From an uncultured Porphyromonadaceae bacterium (GTDB lineage: Bacteria > Bacteroidota > Bacteroidia > Bacteroidales > Muribaculaceae): a stretch of 38,434 nt of DNA. Made by a program: the position numbers and the translations under genes. The notes beneath the pieces are model-generated. The model worked only from the letters and a program-made list of their open reading frames with translations, was not told the DNA's origin and did not search any database. Position 1 is the first letter of the stretch, and each line of letters opens with the position of its first letter. The stretch is taken from the NCBI GenBank assembly GCA_947174235.1, contig CAMWID010000029.1, forward strand, positions 1 through 38,434, in the 5' to 3' direction. This document shows, one piece after another, positions 1 to 8,352 of this stretch.

Positions 1-309
1 GATTTCGGAGGAGCCGATTCCGTACGTCCTCCCCTGGAGATTGATGCCGAAGAATTTATTGCCGTCAAAGGATTCAAAGCCAAAGGGAAAAGAATTTCTA
101 CTTTCACAATAGGCTCCATGGTGGAACTTGAACCCACCCGTTTCCCTGCGGAACCTGAACCTCAGGATTCTTTCGCGCAAGACGATACAGAGGAATCATC
201 CGGACTATCTGAAAAGACAGCCCCCGTCATTATCCAGGGGGATTTGTTCGCGGATGACGATGTCACTGAAAATTTCTCCCCCACAACTCCTGCCGGAGAC
301 GGGACATAA
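1..309 (+). CDS. parC: DNA topoisomerase IV / gyrase subunit A, C-terminal end (partial)
   Basis: This open frame enters from the left edge, so only the last 102 residues are seen. It reads through IDAEEFIAVKGFKAKGKR, which matches what I recall of the C-terminal region of Bacteroidales type IIA topoisomerase A subunits (the GyrA/ParC DNA-wrapping domain). After that it becomes an acidic, low-complexity tail rich in Glu, Asp, Ser and Pro, ending in TAA at 307-309. In the full enzyme this subunit carries the DNA-cleaving tyrosine and resolves linked chromosomes, but that part lies outside the window. ParC is preferred over GyrA because of the lysine-rich block followed by a long acidic tail; this choice is recall-based. 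Confidence 0.75.
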   Translation, partial: DFGGADSVRPPLEIDAEEFIAVKGFKAKGKRISTFTIGSMVELEPTRFPAEPEPQDSFAQDDTEESSGLSEKTAPVIIQGDLFADDDVTENFSPTTPAGDGT

Positions 310-457
310 TATATTATCATCCGATTTCATAATGACCGGCATTTTCAATTCAATATCACTCCTTGCACGACTGATGTACCGGAGATCTAAGGATCCCCGG
401 TGCATCCCGTCGCTTATTATCTCTTCCTCAAGCCTCCCACGCACGGTATTCCGTCCT

Positions 458-1345
458 ATGTGTTCCGGCAGATTATCCATCCTCTCGAGCCTTATCGTCT
501 TATCCTTCATGATTCCATGCGAGGTATATCCACAAGAAGACGCCACTCAACAGGAAGAGTCGAACAAGAATTATGTATCACGTCCCGTGACAGGAAGATA
601 TGCCTTTGAAGCCGGCAGCAAAAGCCTTCTTGCAACATACCTCTCACCTCTCACTTATCATGGCACTTCTTTGGGTGTGTCAGGATTCTGGAGCAAAGCT
701 CTCCCATTCAATGCCCGCCACATGATAATGCATTTTGACGCGAACGCGGGAATAGACAATCTTTGGAACCCTGCCGGAACAGCGAAAATCATGGGAATGA
801 ACGCGGCTTTTAAATGGGGTATGTCCTGGCGTTCAGAAATCCCCGGAAGCATCCAATTTACCGCCGGAGGCACCGTTGATCTTGACGGAGCGGCATATTA
901 TCTTATCAGAAACGGCAACAACCCCGTACAGGGAATGGCATCCGCCGCAATTTCTGCAAGAGTGTCCCTGAGCAGACCTTTCAAGATCGGAGCCCTTGAT
1001 TTCATTCTTTGCGACGCGGCAAGTCTACCCTCCGCCTCAATGTTCTTTTCCCCAGGATACGGAGAGACATATTATGAGATATACCTCGGCAACAGATCCG
1101 GACTCATACATCCCGGATGGTGGGGAAATAATTTCAGGATCGACAACCTTTTGTCCGTGACCTTCGACTTTGGCAGGACCGCGGCAATGATCGGCTATCG
1201 GTTCAAAGCAGACACGCAGTGGGCAAACAATCTCAACACTCAAATTTTCACCCACTCGTTCGTAATCGGAATCATACCCGGAGGGATCGGTCTTAAGAAA
1301 CACCCCGCGAAAACACCGTCAGAAACAATTTATTCCATTTATTGA
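458..1345 (+). CDS. DUF3316-like exported protein
   Basis: I chose ATG 458 because it gives a convincing signal peptide: CSGRLSILSSLIVLSFMIP, then a polar stretch. The same frame is open further upstream with ATGs at 332 and 374, but those add sequence that does not look like an export signal. The mature part (about 270 residues) is rich in aromatics and alternating hydrophobic residues (GRYAFEAGSKSLLATYLSPL near its start), suggesting a beta-rich envelope protein. It resembles the Bacteroidales family DUF3316, whose function is unknown. The next gene starts one base after its stop, so the two are probably co-translated. Confidence 0.6.
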   Translation: MCSGRLSILSSLIVLSFMIPCEVYPQEDATQQEESNKNYVSRPVTGRYAFEAGSKSLLATYLSPLTYHGTSLGVSGFWSKALPFNARHMIMHFDANAGIDNLWNPAGTAKIMGMNAAFKWGMSWRSEIPGSIQFTAGGTVDLDGAAYYLIRNGNNPVQGMASAAISARVSLSRPFKIGALDFILCDAASLPSASMFFSPGYGETYYEIYLGNRSGLIHPGWWGNNFRIDNLLSVTFDFGRTAAMIGYRFKADTQWANNLNTQIFTHSFVIGIIPGGIGLKKHPAKTPSETIYSIY

Positions 1346-1346
1346 C

Positions 1347-2390
1347 ATGAAATATCCCGGAATCATTTATACCATCGCGATCATTGTTTCCGCAGGATTG
1401 TCGGCATGCCACTCCGAACCGGAATATGAAGACGACATATATGGCAATTTTGACGCCCTGTGGGATATAGTGGACAGGCGCTACTGCTTCTTTGAAGAGA
1501 AGAACCTTGATTGGAAGGAAATCGGCGCATCATACCGGGCTCAAATCACACCGGAGACAAACTCCATCCAATTGTTTTTCATATGCGCGGCAATGCTTGA
1601 CGAACTGCAGGACGGACATGTCAATCTCTCTTCACGCTTCAACACAAGCTATTATCGCAAATGGTGGAGCGATTATCCCCAGGACTTCAACATGCGCACG
1701 ATTGAAGAATATTATCTTGAATTCAACTGGCTGACGACAAGCGGAATCATGTATAAACAACTACCTGGAGAAATCGCATACATGTACTATCCGTCGTTTT
1801 CGACCATCATCAGCGAGACATCACTTGATTATATACTCGCCATACTTCACAACAGCCGCGGTCTGATAATCGATATACGTGACAACGGCGGAGGGGCGCT
1901 CACAAATATCAGGACTCTTGTAGGCAGGCTTATAAAAGAGAAGATTACGGCAGGATATATAATCCACAAGACAGGTCCGGGACACAACGACTTTTCCAAA
2001 CCGTATCCCATAGAATACGAACCGGCAGAAAAAGGGAGGGTGATGTGGGATGGTCCCGTTGTGCTTCTCACCAACAGGTCGTGTTATTCGGCAGCAAACG
2101 ATTTCACATCCGTCATGAAAACTCTCCCCAACGTGACAGTAGCCGGGGCAAGGACAGGCGGAGGAGGGGGACTGCCCTTCTCTTCAGAATTGCCAAACGG
2201 ATGGGCTGTCAGATTCTCCGCATGTCCTCTGCTCGACTCTTCCATGCAGTGCACGGAATTCGGCATAGACCCCGATGAAGGATGCGAGGTACACTCTACG
2301 GATGAAGAGCTGGCAAAAGGGAAAGACGCGATCCTTGACTTCGCTATAGAGAGACTCAAAGATCTCCCTCTCCCCGAGGAAAAGAATTGA
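1347..2390 (+). CDS. S41 family peptidase-like lipoprotein
   Basis: The 347-residue product starts with a lipoprotein signal ending in a lipobox (LSAC, Cys21), so it should be lipid-anchored in the envelope. The middle has features of the S41 (C-terminal processing or tail-specific) protease fold: GLIIDIRDNGGG around residues 172-183, then LLTNRSCYSAANDF with the likely nucleophile Ser248, followed by a Gly-rich loop (GARTGGGGGLP). S41 enzymes use a Ser-Lys type catalytic centre. I see no clear PDZ domain between the lipobox and the core, so this is the short PDZ-less form. It is coupled to the preceding DUF3316-like gene (1-base gap) and converges with the next gene 2 bases downstream, with no hairpin between. 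Confidence 0.85.
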   Translation: MKYPGIIYTIAIIVSAGLSACHSEPEYEDDIYGNFDALWDIVDRRYCFFEEKNLDWKEIGASYRAQITPETNSIQLFFICAAMLDELQDGHVNLSSRFNTSYYRKWWSDYPQDFNMRTIEEYYLEFNWLTTSGIMYKQLPGEIAYMYYPSFSTIISETSLDYILAILHNSRGLIIDIRDNGGGALTNIRTLVGRLIKEKITAGYIIHKTGPGHNDFSKPYPIEYEPAEKGRVMWDGPVVLLTNRSCYSAANDFTSVMKTLPNVTVAGARTGGGGGLPFSSELPNGWAVRFSACPLLDSSMQCTEFGIDPDEGCEVHSTDEELAKGKDAILDFAIERLKDLPLPEEKN

Positions 2391-2392
2391 TC

Positions 2393-2632
2393 TCAATTCC
2401 CGGAAGCATATCCGAGAACCACCGGACTTTCGACATCAACGCCATATTCTTTCGCGAAGCGGAGAATGGCACGCGCGAGTTTCGGTTTCAGTTCTTCCGG
2501 ACAATAACGGAAATATGCTTCGGCAGCACGCACATGTGCTGCGTCCGGCATTGGGTATTCCCTCCTCTCCGGCAATCCGAAAACACTGTCGGGAAGCTCT
2601 TTCTTCTCTTCATAACTTAGTTTGTCATTCAT
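2393..2632 (-). CDS. small protein with phage-type DUF6582-like domain
   Basis: I start this 79-residue protein at the internal ATG (MNDKLSYEEK), although the frame is open back to 2758. The upstream extension is AT-rich and overlaps the region that should hold promoters. Most of the protein is one segment, DSVFGLPERREYPMPDAAH to about residue 70, with the pattern 'FGLP..R.YPMPD..HVR.A...F.YCP' seen in short domains of phage and mobile-element proteins (DUF6582-like, from memory). No signal peptide or membrane segment is present. Function unknown. It is transcribed divergently from manA and lies alone, with no other phage genes near. Confidence 0.6.
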   Translation of the reverse strand: MNDKLSYEEKKELPDSVFGLPERREYPMPDAAHVRAAEAYFRYCPEELKPKLARAILRFAKEYGVDVESPVVLGYASGN

Positions 2633-2757
2633 AATATTCGTATTTTTAATCTGATAATTGAAATACAGTTTAATATAATAACGTTTTAAAGGCATATAGG
2701 GATCAGCCGTCATGTCGCGCAATATCCCGCCATCCTTTAAATTAAATGTAGAAAACA

Positions 2758-3720
2758 ATGTGGACTTTCAATCCAATTTTAAAATCAATCATCTGGGGCG
2801 GTGAAAAGATCGCCCCCTACAAAGGGATCAAGACAGATCAGGCAACAATCGGAGAAAGCTGGGAAATATCCGGTGTCGAGGGTTCCGAATCTGTTGTCGC
2901 CGACGGACCCGACGCGGGGCTGACTCTTACTCAATTGCTCAAACAATACGGTCCGAAACTTCTCGGTGAAAAGAACTATCAAAAATATGGAGACACATTT
3001 CCCCTGCTCATAAAATTCATCGACGCCTGTCAGGATCTGTCCGTGCAGGTGCACCCCACTGATGAACTCGCCAGAGAGAGAGGATCAAAATTCGGCAAGA
3101 CAGAAATGTGGTATGTGCTTGGCGCCGAAAAGGGGGCACGCCTCGCCAACGGCTTCAACAGGACGGTAGACCCGGCTGAATATGAAAGCCTCGTGGAAAC
3201 AGGAGAAATAATGGATGTACTTAATTTCAACGAGATAAAACCGGGTGATACTTTCTTTATACCTGCGGGAAGGGTCCATGCCATAGGCAAGGGTACATTT
3301 GTGGCTGAAATTCAGGAAACCTCAGACATCACCTATCGCCTGTATGACTACAAACGTAAGGACAAAGACGGCAACGAACGCCAGCTACATACAAAGGAAG
3401 CTTTCGATGCAATAAATTTCAGTGACACCGAAGGTAAACCTGTGGAATACAAAATGCTCCGCGACATCCCCGTGAATCTGGTCACTTCCCCATTTTTCAC
3501 CACCAATGTATGGCATATCGACCACGAGGTGATGCGCGACTACTCGGAATGGGACACTTTCGTGGCTATAATCTGCACGAAAGGTAGCGCGACTCTGACA
3601 ACCGATGCCGAAAGCAGACATGTGAAAGAGGGAATGTCGATACTCATTCCGGCATCGTGCAAGAAGCTGACAATCGTGCCTGACGGCGTTTTTGAGGCGC
3701 TTGAAACATATATAAAATAA
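2758..3720 (+). CDS. manA: mannose-6-phosphate isomerase, class I
   Basis: This 320-residue protein interconverts mannose 6-phosphate and fructose 6-phosphate in the cytosol, feeding GDP-mannose synthesis or mannose catabolism. The cupin zinc site is visible: QVHPTDE (about residues 97-103) supplies His and Glu ligands, EMWYVLG follows, and HAIGKGTFVAEIQETSD (about 174-190) carries a further His and the substrate region, ending in the class I signature YRLYDYKR. The length matches the short Bacteroidetes/Firmicutes form. It stands alone with its own start, divergent from the small gene at 2393-2632 and followed by a separate promoter for aspS. Confidence 0.93.
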   Translation: MWTFNPILKSIIWGGEKIAPYKGIKTDQATIGESWEISGVEGSESVVADGPDAGLTLTQLLKQYGPKLLGEKNYQKYGDTFPLLIKFIDACQDLSVQVHPTDELARERGSKFGKTEMWYVLGAEKGARLANGFNRTVDPAEYESLVETGEIMDVLNFNEIKPGDTFFIPAGRVHAIGKGTFVAEIQETSDITYRLYDYKRKDKDGNERQLHTKEAFDAINFSDTEGKPVEYKMLRDIPVNLVTSPFFTTNVWHIDHEVMRDYSEWDTFVAIICTKGSATLTTDAESRHVKEGMSILIPASCKKLTIVPDGVFEALETYIK

Positions 3721-3771
3721 AAATTGCCTATTTTTTTCACCCAAACTGGTGGAAATACGCGAATTTCTATG

Positions 3772-3779
3772 TAAATTTG
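3772..3779 (+). promoter_or_regulatory. Bacteroidetes -7 promoter motif for aspS
   Basis: TAAATTTG matches the Bacteroidetes primary sigma -7 consensus TAnnTTTG and is followed by CAC, as expected near a start site. Transcription would begin near 3786, giving a leader of about 90 nucleotides before the aspS ATG. No good -33 TTTG is visible. Confidence 0.6.
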
Positions 3780-3798
3780 CACGTTTAAACCGACCGAC

Positions 3799-3827
3799 GG
3801 GCAGCCATGCATCTTGTATGGCTGCCC
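3799..3827 (+). promoter_or_regulatory. strong stem-loop in the aspS leader
   Basis: GGGCAGCCAT (3799-3808) pairs perfectly with ATGGCTGCCC (3818-3827). The stem extends inward by a G-U and a C-G pair to 12 base pairs with the 5-base loop ATCTT. It lies after the predicted aspS start site and about 50 bases before the ATG, and no T-run follows it. That suggests a leader structure rather than a terminator for manA, but its role is unproven. Confidence 0.6.
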
Positions 3828-3876
3828 ACGATGTCGCCAAAACTTTCAAAAGATCTCAATTTATTCAATATCCGAT

Positions 3877-5643
3877 ATGTATAGAGACAAGACATGCGGT
3901 GAACTACGACTCTCTGATGCCGGCAGGAAAGTAAAGATTGCCGGTTGGGTGCAACGCAGCCGCAAAATGGGTGGTATGACTTTCGTTGATGTCCGCGACC
4001 GTTACGGCATCACTCAGGTTGTGTTCAACACAAGCGAAAATCCTGAAGAAAACAGTCTTTTCGAAGCCTCCAACGGGCTCGGCAGGGAATATGTGGTGCA
4101 GATCTCCGGCACCGTGGCGGAAAGAACAAGCAAAAACAAAAATATCCCCACCGGAGAAATCGAAATTATCGCCGATGATCTGAAAATATTGAACAAGAGT
4201 GAGATCCCGCCATTCACTATCGAAGACAACACTGACGGAGGTGATGATCTCCGGATGAAGTTCAGGTATCTTGACCTCCGCCGTCCTTGCGTGAGGAAAA
4301 ACCTTGAGCTCCGCCATAAAATGGCTTTTGAAATCCGTCGTTATCTCGATTCCAAAGGATTTTTGGAAATCGAGACCCCTATCCTCGTGAAATCCACCCC
4401 AGAAGGGGCACGTGACTTCGTGGTTCCATCCAGAATGAACCCGGGCGAATTCTACGCTCTCCCCCAGAGTCCTCAGCTCTTCAAACAGCTCCTCATGGTC
4501 AGCGGCTATGACCGATACTTCCAGATTGCAAAATGTTTCAGGGATGAAGACCTGCGTGCCGACCGCCAGCCGGAGTTCACACAGATTGACTGCGAAATGA
4601 GCTTCGTGGAACAGGAAGATGTCATAGATACCTTCGAGGGGCTTGTCAAACATATTTTCAAATATGTAAAAGATATTGACTTCACTGATCCATTCCCGCG
4701 CATGACATGGGCTGACGCCATGAAATACTACGGAAGCGACAAGCCGGATATCAGGTTTGACATGAAATTTGTCGAACTGACCGATCTCGTGAAGGGAAAA
4801 GGATTTTCTGTGGTAGACGACGCCGAGATAACTGTCGGCATCGTCGCCCCCGGATGCGCGTCCTACACCCGCAAACAAATCGATGAGCTTACCGAGTTTG
4901 TCAAACGTCCGCAAGTAGGAGCCAAAGGATTAATGTGGGTGAAGATAGAGTCCGACGGATCGTTCAAGAGTTCTGTAGGCAAGTTCTTCTCTGCTGATGA
5001 ACTCAAGCAATGGGCAGACAGGATGAATGCGAAACCCGGTGATCTGATCCTCGTGATGAGCGGTGAGACTATGAAGACACGCAAACAGCTATGTGAACTG
5101 CGCCTTGAGATGGGCAACCGCCTCGGCATGCGTGACAAAAATGTATTCGCTCCACTTTGGGTCATAGATTTTCCCCTCTTCGAGTGGGATGAGGAGACCC
5201 AGAGATATTACGCAATGCACCACCCGTTCACATCTCCAAATCCGGAAGATATCGACAAACTACGCACAGACACCGGCAATGTACGCGCCACCGCATACGA
5301 CATCATAGTCAACGGCACCGAATTGGGAGGCGGCTCAATTCGTATTCATGAGGCAGCTCTTCAGGACGAAATGTTTGAACTGCTCGGGTTCACTCCCGAA
5401 AAAGCTCAGGAACAATTCGGATTCCTTATGAACGCTTTCAAGTTCGGGGCACCTCCTCACGGAGGTCTTGCCCTCGGTTTTGATCGTTTCGTATCAATCC
5501 TCGCAGGTCTTGACACAATACGCGACGTAATCGCGTTCCCGAAAAACAATTCAGGCAGGGATGTGATGAACGAATCTCCGTCACCTATTGATCAGGCTCA
5601 GCTTGACGAGCTACAGCTTGAGCTCAAACCAAACAAAGACTGA
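3877..5643 (+). CDS. aspS: aspartate--tRNA ligase
   Basis: The enzyme charges tRNA-Asp with aspartate. The 588-residue product has the bacterial-type layout: N-terminal OB-fold anticodon-binding domain (about 1-105, including [16 protein letters not shown]), class II catalytic core with [11 protein letters not shown] (about 198), motif 2 [16 protein letters not shown] (about 220-235) and motif 3 GLALGFDRF (about 530), and the inserted GAD domain characteristic of bacteria (about 285-415). I start at ATG 3877 ([11 protein letters not shown]), the conserved N-terminus in Bacteroidales; the frame continues upstream only to a TTG inside the leader hairpin. It probably leads an operon with the Nif3-like gene and the zinc-ribbon gene (39 and 16 base gaps). 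Confidence 0.96.
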   Translation: MYRDKTCGELRLSDAGRKVKIAGWVQRSRKMGGMTFVDVRDRYGITQVVFNTSENPEENSLFEASNGLGREYVVQISGTVAERTSKNKNIPTGEIEIIADDLKILNKSEIPPFTIEDNTDGGDDLRMKFRYLDLRRPCVRKNLELRHKMAFEIRRYLDSKGFLEIETPILVKSTPEGARDFVVPSRMNPGEFYALPQSPQLFKQLLMVSGYDRYFQIAKCFRDEDLRADRQPEFTQIDCEMSFVEQEDVIDTFEGLVKHIFKYVKDIDFTDPFPRMTWADAMKYYGSDKPDIRFDMKFVELTDLVKGKGFSVVDDAEITVGIVAPGCASYTRKQIDELTEFVKRPQVGAKGLMWVKIESDGSFKSSVGKFFSADELKQWADRMNAKPGDLILVMSGETMKTRKQLCELRLEMGNRLGMRDKNVFAPLWVIDFPLFEWDEETQRYYAMHHPFTSPNPEDIDKLRTDTGNVRATAYDIIVNGTELGGGSIRIHEAALQDEMFELLGFTPEKAQEQFGFLMNAFKFGAPPHGGLALGFDRFVSILAGLDTIRDVIAFPKNNSGRDVMNESPSPIDQAQLDELQLELKPNKD

Positions 5644-5682
5644 CCCAACATAACACTTTTCCCGACGTGAACGAATCCGAAT

Positions 5683-6468
5683 ATGCTAAAGGTTAAAGAC
5701 ATAGCTGCCGCAATAGAATCATTCGCCCCCAAAAGTCTTCAGGAGTCTTACGACAACGCAGGGCTTCAGGTAGGTGATCCGGAGATGGCTGTTTCCGCAG
5801 CCCTGTTGTGCCTTGATGTCACGGAAGACGTGCTCCGCGAAGCCCTTGAACGACGTTGCAATCTCATAGTGTCACACCACCCCCTACTTTTCAAAGGACT
5901 AAAGGAAGTGACAGGGAAAACAGCCGTCGAACGCATCGTGATAACAGCGATAAAAGAAAACATCGCCATATATTCAGCCCATACAAACCTTGATTCCGCA
6001 TGGGAAGGAGTAAGCCATGAGATCGCGCATGTGCTCAACATGCGCGATCTCCGTGTCCTCGAGCCTCGCGATGACGGAGAGTCTGTCGGTCTCGGAGTGG
6101 TAGGGGAAATCCAGCCTACCCCTAAAATTGAATTTCTTCGCAAACTCAAGGAAGCGTTCAAAGTCAAAAGCCTGCGCTATTCCTCCCAAAGCCCTCAGCT
6201 TGTGGTCAGGAAAGTAGCGGTCTGCGGAGGATCCGGCGCGTCTCTCATCAGAGCAGCCATCGTGGCTGGCGCCGACATAATCATTACAGGAGACGTGAAG
6301 TATCACGACTTCACAACATATGGTCTCGACATCATAATCGCCGATATCGGACATTATGAGAGCGAACTGTGCACTAAAAAGATTTTTTCAAAAATAATAC
6401 GGGAAAAATTCCCTGAATTTGTGACTTATTTCGCGGAAAACGAGACAAATCCAATCAATTATATGTAA
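5683..6468 (+). CDS. Nif3-like dinuclear metal center protein (YbgI/DUF34 family)
   Basis: The 261-residue protein shows family marks: an N-terminal ESYDNAGLQVGD, the metal-binding VSHHPLLFKG (about residue 64), SAHTNLDSA (about 99), and a C-terminal ADIGHYESE carrying the last metal ligands. Members assemble as hexameric toroids with two metals per subunit. The biochemical role is unsettled; some are annotated as GTP cyclohydrolase I type 2, which I would not assert here. The length is that of the short form without the PII-like insert found in about 370-residue members. It follows aspS and is 16 bases from the zinc-ribbon gene; in many Bacteroidetes these last two genes sit together. Confidence 0.9.
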   Translation: MLKVKDIAAAIESFAPKSLQESYDNAGLQVGDPEMAVSAALLCLDVTEDVLREALERRCNLIVSHHPLLFKGLKEVTGKTAVERIVITAIKENIAIYSAHTNLDSAWEGVSHEIAHVLNMRDLRVLEPRDDGESVGLGVVGEIQPTPKIEFLRKLKEAFKVKSLRYSSQSPQLVVRKVAVCGGSGASLIRAAIVAGADIIITGDVKYHDFTTYGLDIIIADIGHYESELCTKKIFSKIIREKFPEFVTYFAENETNPINYM

Positions 6469-6484
6469 TATCTATATAACGCCT

Positions 6485-7306
6485 ATGGCAACCGAAAAAA
6501 AGAACGACAAGGAACGCAGCGTGGAAGAGCGCCTGCAGAATCTCTATCAGCTCCAGTCTTATCTTTCCGAGATAGACAGGATAAAGATTCTTCGCGGAGA
6601 GCTCCCTAACGAGGTGAAGGATCTCGAAGACGAGATCATCCGCTATCAGACCAGAATCCAGAAACACAAGGATGAGATCGAGGATCTGAAAGCTTTCGTC
6701 AACCAGAAAAAAGGCGAGATTGAAGACCGCCGCGAGAAGATCGCCAAATATGAGGAACAGATCAACAACGTGCGCAACAACCGCGAATTCGCATTCCTTG
6801 AGAAGGAAAAGGAATTTGAAGGTCTTGAAATAGAGCTGGCGGAGAAGAATATCCGGGAGGCTAACGAAAAGCAAGAACAGAAAGCCGCTGAGATCGTAAG
6901 GGCTGAAGAAGGTCTTGCCGACAACCGCCACATTCTCGAGGACAAACAGAAGGAGCTTGAAGAGATCGTGTCCGAGACTCGTCTTGAGGAGGAAAACATC
7001 CGCATGAAGGTGAAAGATCTCGAACAAAAAATTGATGACTATACCCTCGCGGCATTCAAAAGAATCCGTAAAAACGCTCGCAACGGACTCGGCATCGTGA
7101 CCGTGCAGCGTAGCGCTTGCGGAGGTTGCTTCAACCGTATCCCTCCACAGCGTCAGCTTGAGATCAAGATGCACAAGAAAGTTATAGTTTGCGAATATTG
7201 CGGCAGGATCATGGTTGATGGCGCGCTTGTAGGAGTGGAACAGCCGGTGGCAGAGGCTCCCGCAAAACCCAAACGTAAACTTTCCAGACCGAAGACTGAA
7301 TTATAA
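6485..7306 (+). CDS. coiled-coil protein with C4 zinc ribbon (CT398/DUF164-like)
   Basis: The 273-residue product is an almost unbroken charged coiled coil from about residue 10 to 195 (Glu, Lys and Arg heptads), ending in a C-terminal zinc ribbon with two Cys pairs: CGGC near residue 213 and CEYCGR near residue 237. This matches the CT398-type zf-RING_7/DUF164 family, thought to be nucleic-acid or chaperone-like scaffolds, with no fixed function. The tail after residue 245 is basic and Pro-rich. It ends the aspS transcription unit and is followed by a perfect hairpin at 7361-7400. Confidence 0.85.
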   Translation: MATEKKNDKERSVEERLQNLYQLQSYLSEIDRIKILRGELPNEVKDLEDEIIRYQTRIQKHKDEIEDLKAFVNQKKGEIEDRREKIAKYEEQINNVRNNREFAFLEKEKEFEGLEIELAEKNIREANEKQEQKAAEIVRAEEGLADNRHILEDKQKELEEIVSETRLEEENIRMKVKDLEQKIDDYTLAAFKRIRKNARNGLGIVTVQRSACGGCFNRIPPQRQLEIKMHKKVIVCEYCGRIMVDGALVGVEQPVAEAPAKPKRKLSRPKTEL

Positions 7307-7360
7307 TTCAGATTAATACAGCCGGCTTTTTCTTCGGCAAATTAAAAGTAAACATACTCT

Positions 7361-7400
7361 AAAAGGAGTGAGACAATTTATGAATTGTCTCACTCCTTTT
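7361..7400. terminator. perfect 18-bp hairpin, bidirectional terminator
   Basis: AAAAGGAGTGAGACAATT (7361-7378) and its exact complement (7383-7400) flank the loop TATG. The outer A and T runs give a T-tract in both directions, and the hairpin sits between convergent genes (zinc-ribbon gene and queE), so it should end both transcripts. Confidence 0.85.
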
Positions 7401-7416
7401 AATTTGGTCTACGATG

Positions 7417-8016
7417 TCAGCGTATGCCCAGAAAACGGTGAGTCTGAAGGGAAAGGGTCCAACGCGGATCTTCAAGAACGCGATTGATTGTCCGAGTCCT
7501 TTTTTTATTGCATTCATCCATATCTTCCACAAAACAGGGCTGAAGATACATCAAAGTGGAAGGTGACACACATCCATAACTGAAATATGGCTCAAGATCC
7601 TGACCTACATCCACCACCTTGAGTTCATCGGCATTCTTTACCTTTATCTCATACGTTCCTGCACCCTCCATGCCGTCTTTAGGGGAAACCGTTATCCAGT
7701 CTATCCCTTCCGGGAGTTCATGGCTTCCGTTGGTTTCTATCGCTATCTTCTTCCCTGTGGTCTCTTTCATACGTCTCACGAAATCTCGGTCAATCCAAAG
7801 AGAGGGTTCTCCTCCGGTAAGGACAATCCATTCTCCTGGATACCTTGAGACCTCCTTGAATATCTCCTCATCGCCCATATGCTTGCCATCATGATGGAGA
7901 GTGTCGCAGAAACTGCATTTCAGATTACATCCTGAAAACCTTACAAACACTGAAGGGACTCCCGTATGTGCCCCCTCTCCTTGAAGGGAATAGAAGATTT
8001 CGTTAATCTTTTTCAT
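7417..8016 (-). CDS. queE: 7-carboxy-7-deazaguanine synthase (radical SAM)
   Basis: QueE rearranges 6-carboxytetrahydropterin to 7-carboxy-7-deazaguanine, the second dedicated step to preQ0. The 199-residue protein has SLQGEGAHTG at the N-terminus and the radical SAM cluster motif CNLKCSFC (Cys-x3-Cys-x2-Cys, about residues 29-36), then LTGGEPSL, which binds SAM. I start at ATG 8016 (MKKINEIF); the frame is open a little further but only into queD. It overlaps the end of queD by 14 bases, so the two are translationally coupled. It is the last gene of the queF-queC-queD-queE unit. Confidence 0.93.
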   Translation of the reverse strand: MKKINEIFYSLQGEGAHTGVPSVFVRFSGCNLKCSFCDTLHHDGKHMGDEEIFKEVSRYPGEWIVLTGGEPSLWIDRDFVRRMKETTGKKIAIETNGSHELPEGIDWITVSPKDGMEGAGTYEIKVKNADELKVVDVGQDLEPYFSYGCVSPSTLMYLQPCFVEDMDECNKKRTRTINRVLEDPRWTLSLQTHRFLGIR

Positions 8017-8335
8017 ATATCGCCACGTTCCCTTCGCTTTCCTGCACTTCACAACGCCAGCAGTTTGGCACCGTGTCGACTATCCATCTCGCGATATTTT
8101 CGGCTGTCGGGTTCTCTTTGATCACATCATTTATCACCGCATGGTCAAGCCTGTCCATCACGAGCTCCTTGATATGGGTGAAATCAACAACCATTCCGTC
8201 TCTGTTAAGATTTTCCGCACGACACTCGACTGTCACTATCCAGTTGTGACCGTGCAGATTCGTACATTTGCTTGCATAGCTTAGTTCAAGACGGTGTGCC
8301 GCGCTTATCTCAAATCTTTTCCTAACGTAATACAT
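8003..8335 (-). CDS. queD: 6-carboxy-5,6,7,8-tetrahydropterin synthase
   Basis: QueD converts dihydroneopterin triphosphate to 6-carboxytetrahydropterin, the first dedicated step of 7-deazaguanine synthesis. The 110-residue protein carries the zinc histidines in SAAHRL and HGHNW, and the catalytic cysteine in KCTNLHGH (Cys-x3-His-x-His). A conserved Glu follows near the C-terminus in CEVQESEG. The length fits the short 6-pyruvoyltetrahydropterin synthase-like form. It overlaps queE and follows queC with a 17-base gap. The upstream enzyme FolE is not in the window. Confidence 0.93.
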   Translation of the reverse strand: MYYVRKRFEISAAHRLELSYASKCTNLHGHNWIVTVECRAENLNRDGMVVDFTHIKELVMDRLDHAVINDVIKENPTAENIARWIVDTVPNCWRCEVQESEGNVAIYEKD

Positions 8336-8352
8336 GTCTGCTTTTGTCTTCG

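Noticed and set aside
128-457. Upstream extension of the DUF3316-like frame
   Set aside because: It overlaps the coding end of parC in another frame, and its residues before 458 do not resemble an export signal or a domain.
3814-3876. TTG-initiated N-terminal extension of aspS
   Set aside because: It starts inside the leader hairpin and adds 21 residues absent from the conserved MYRxxTCGELR start of Bacteroidales AspRS.
3904-4914. Long open frame of 336 codons antisense to aspS
   Set aside because: The aspS frame carries all class II synthetase motifs; the antisense product has no recognisable features.
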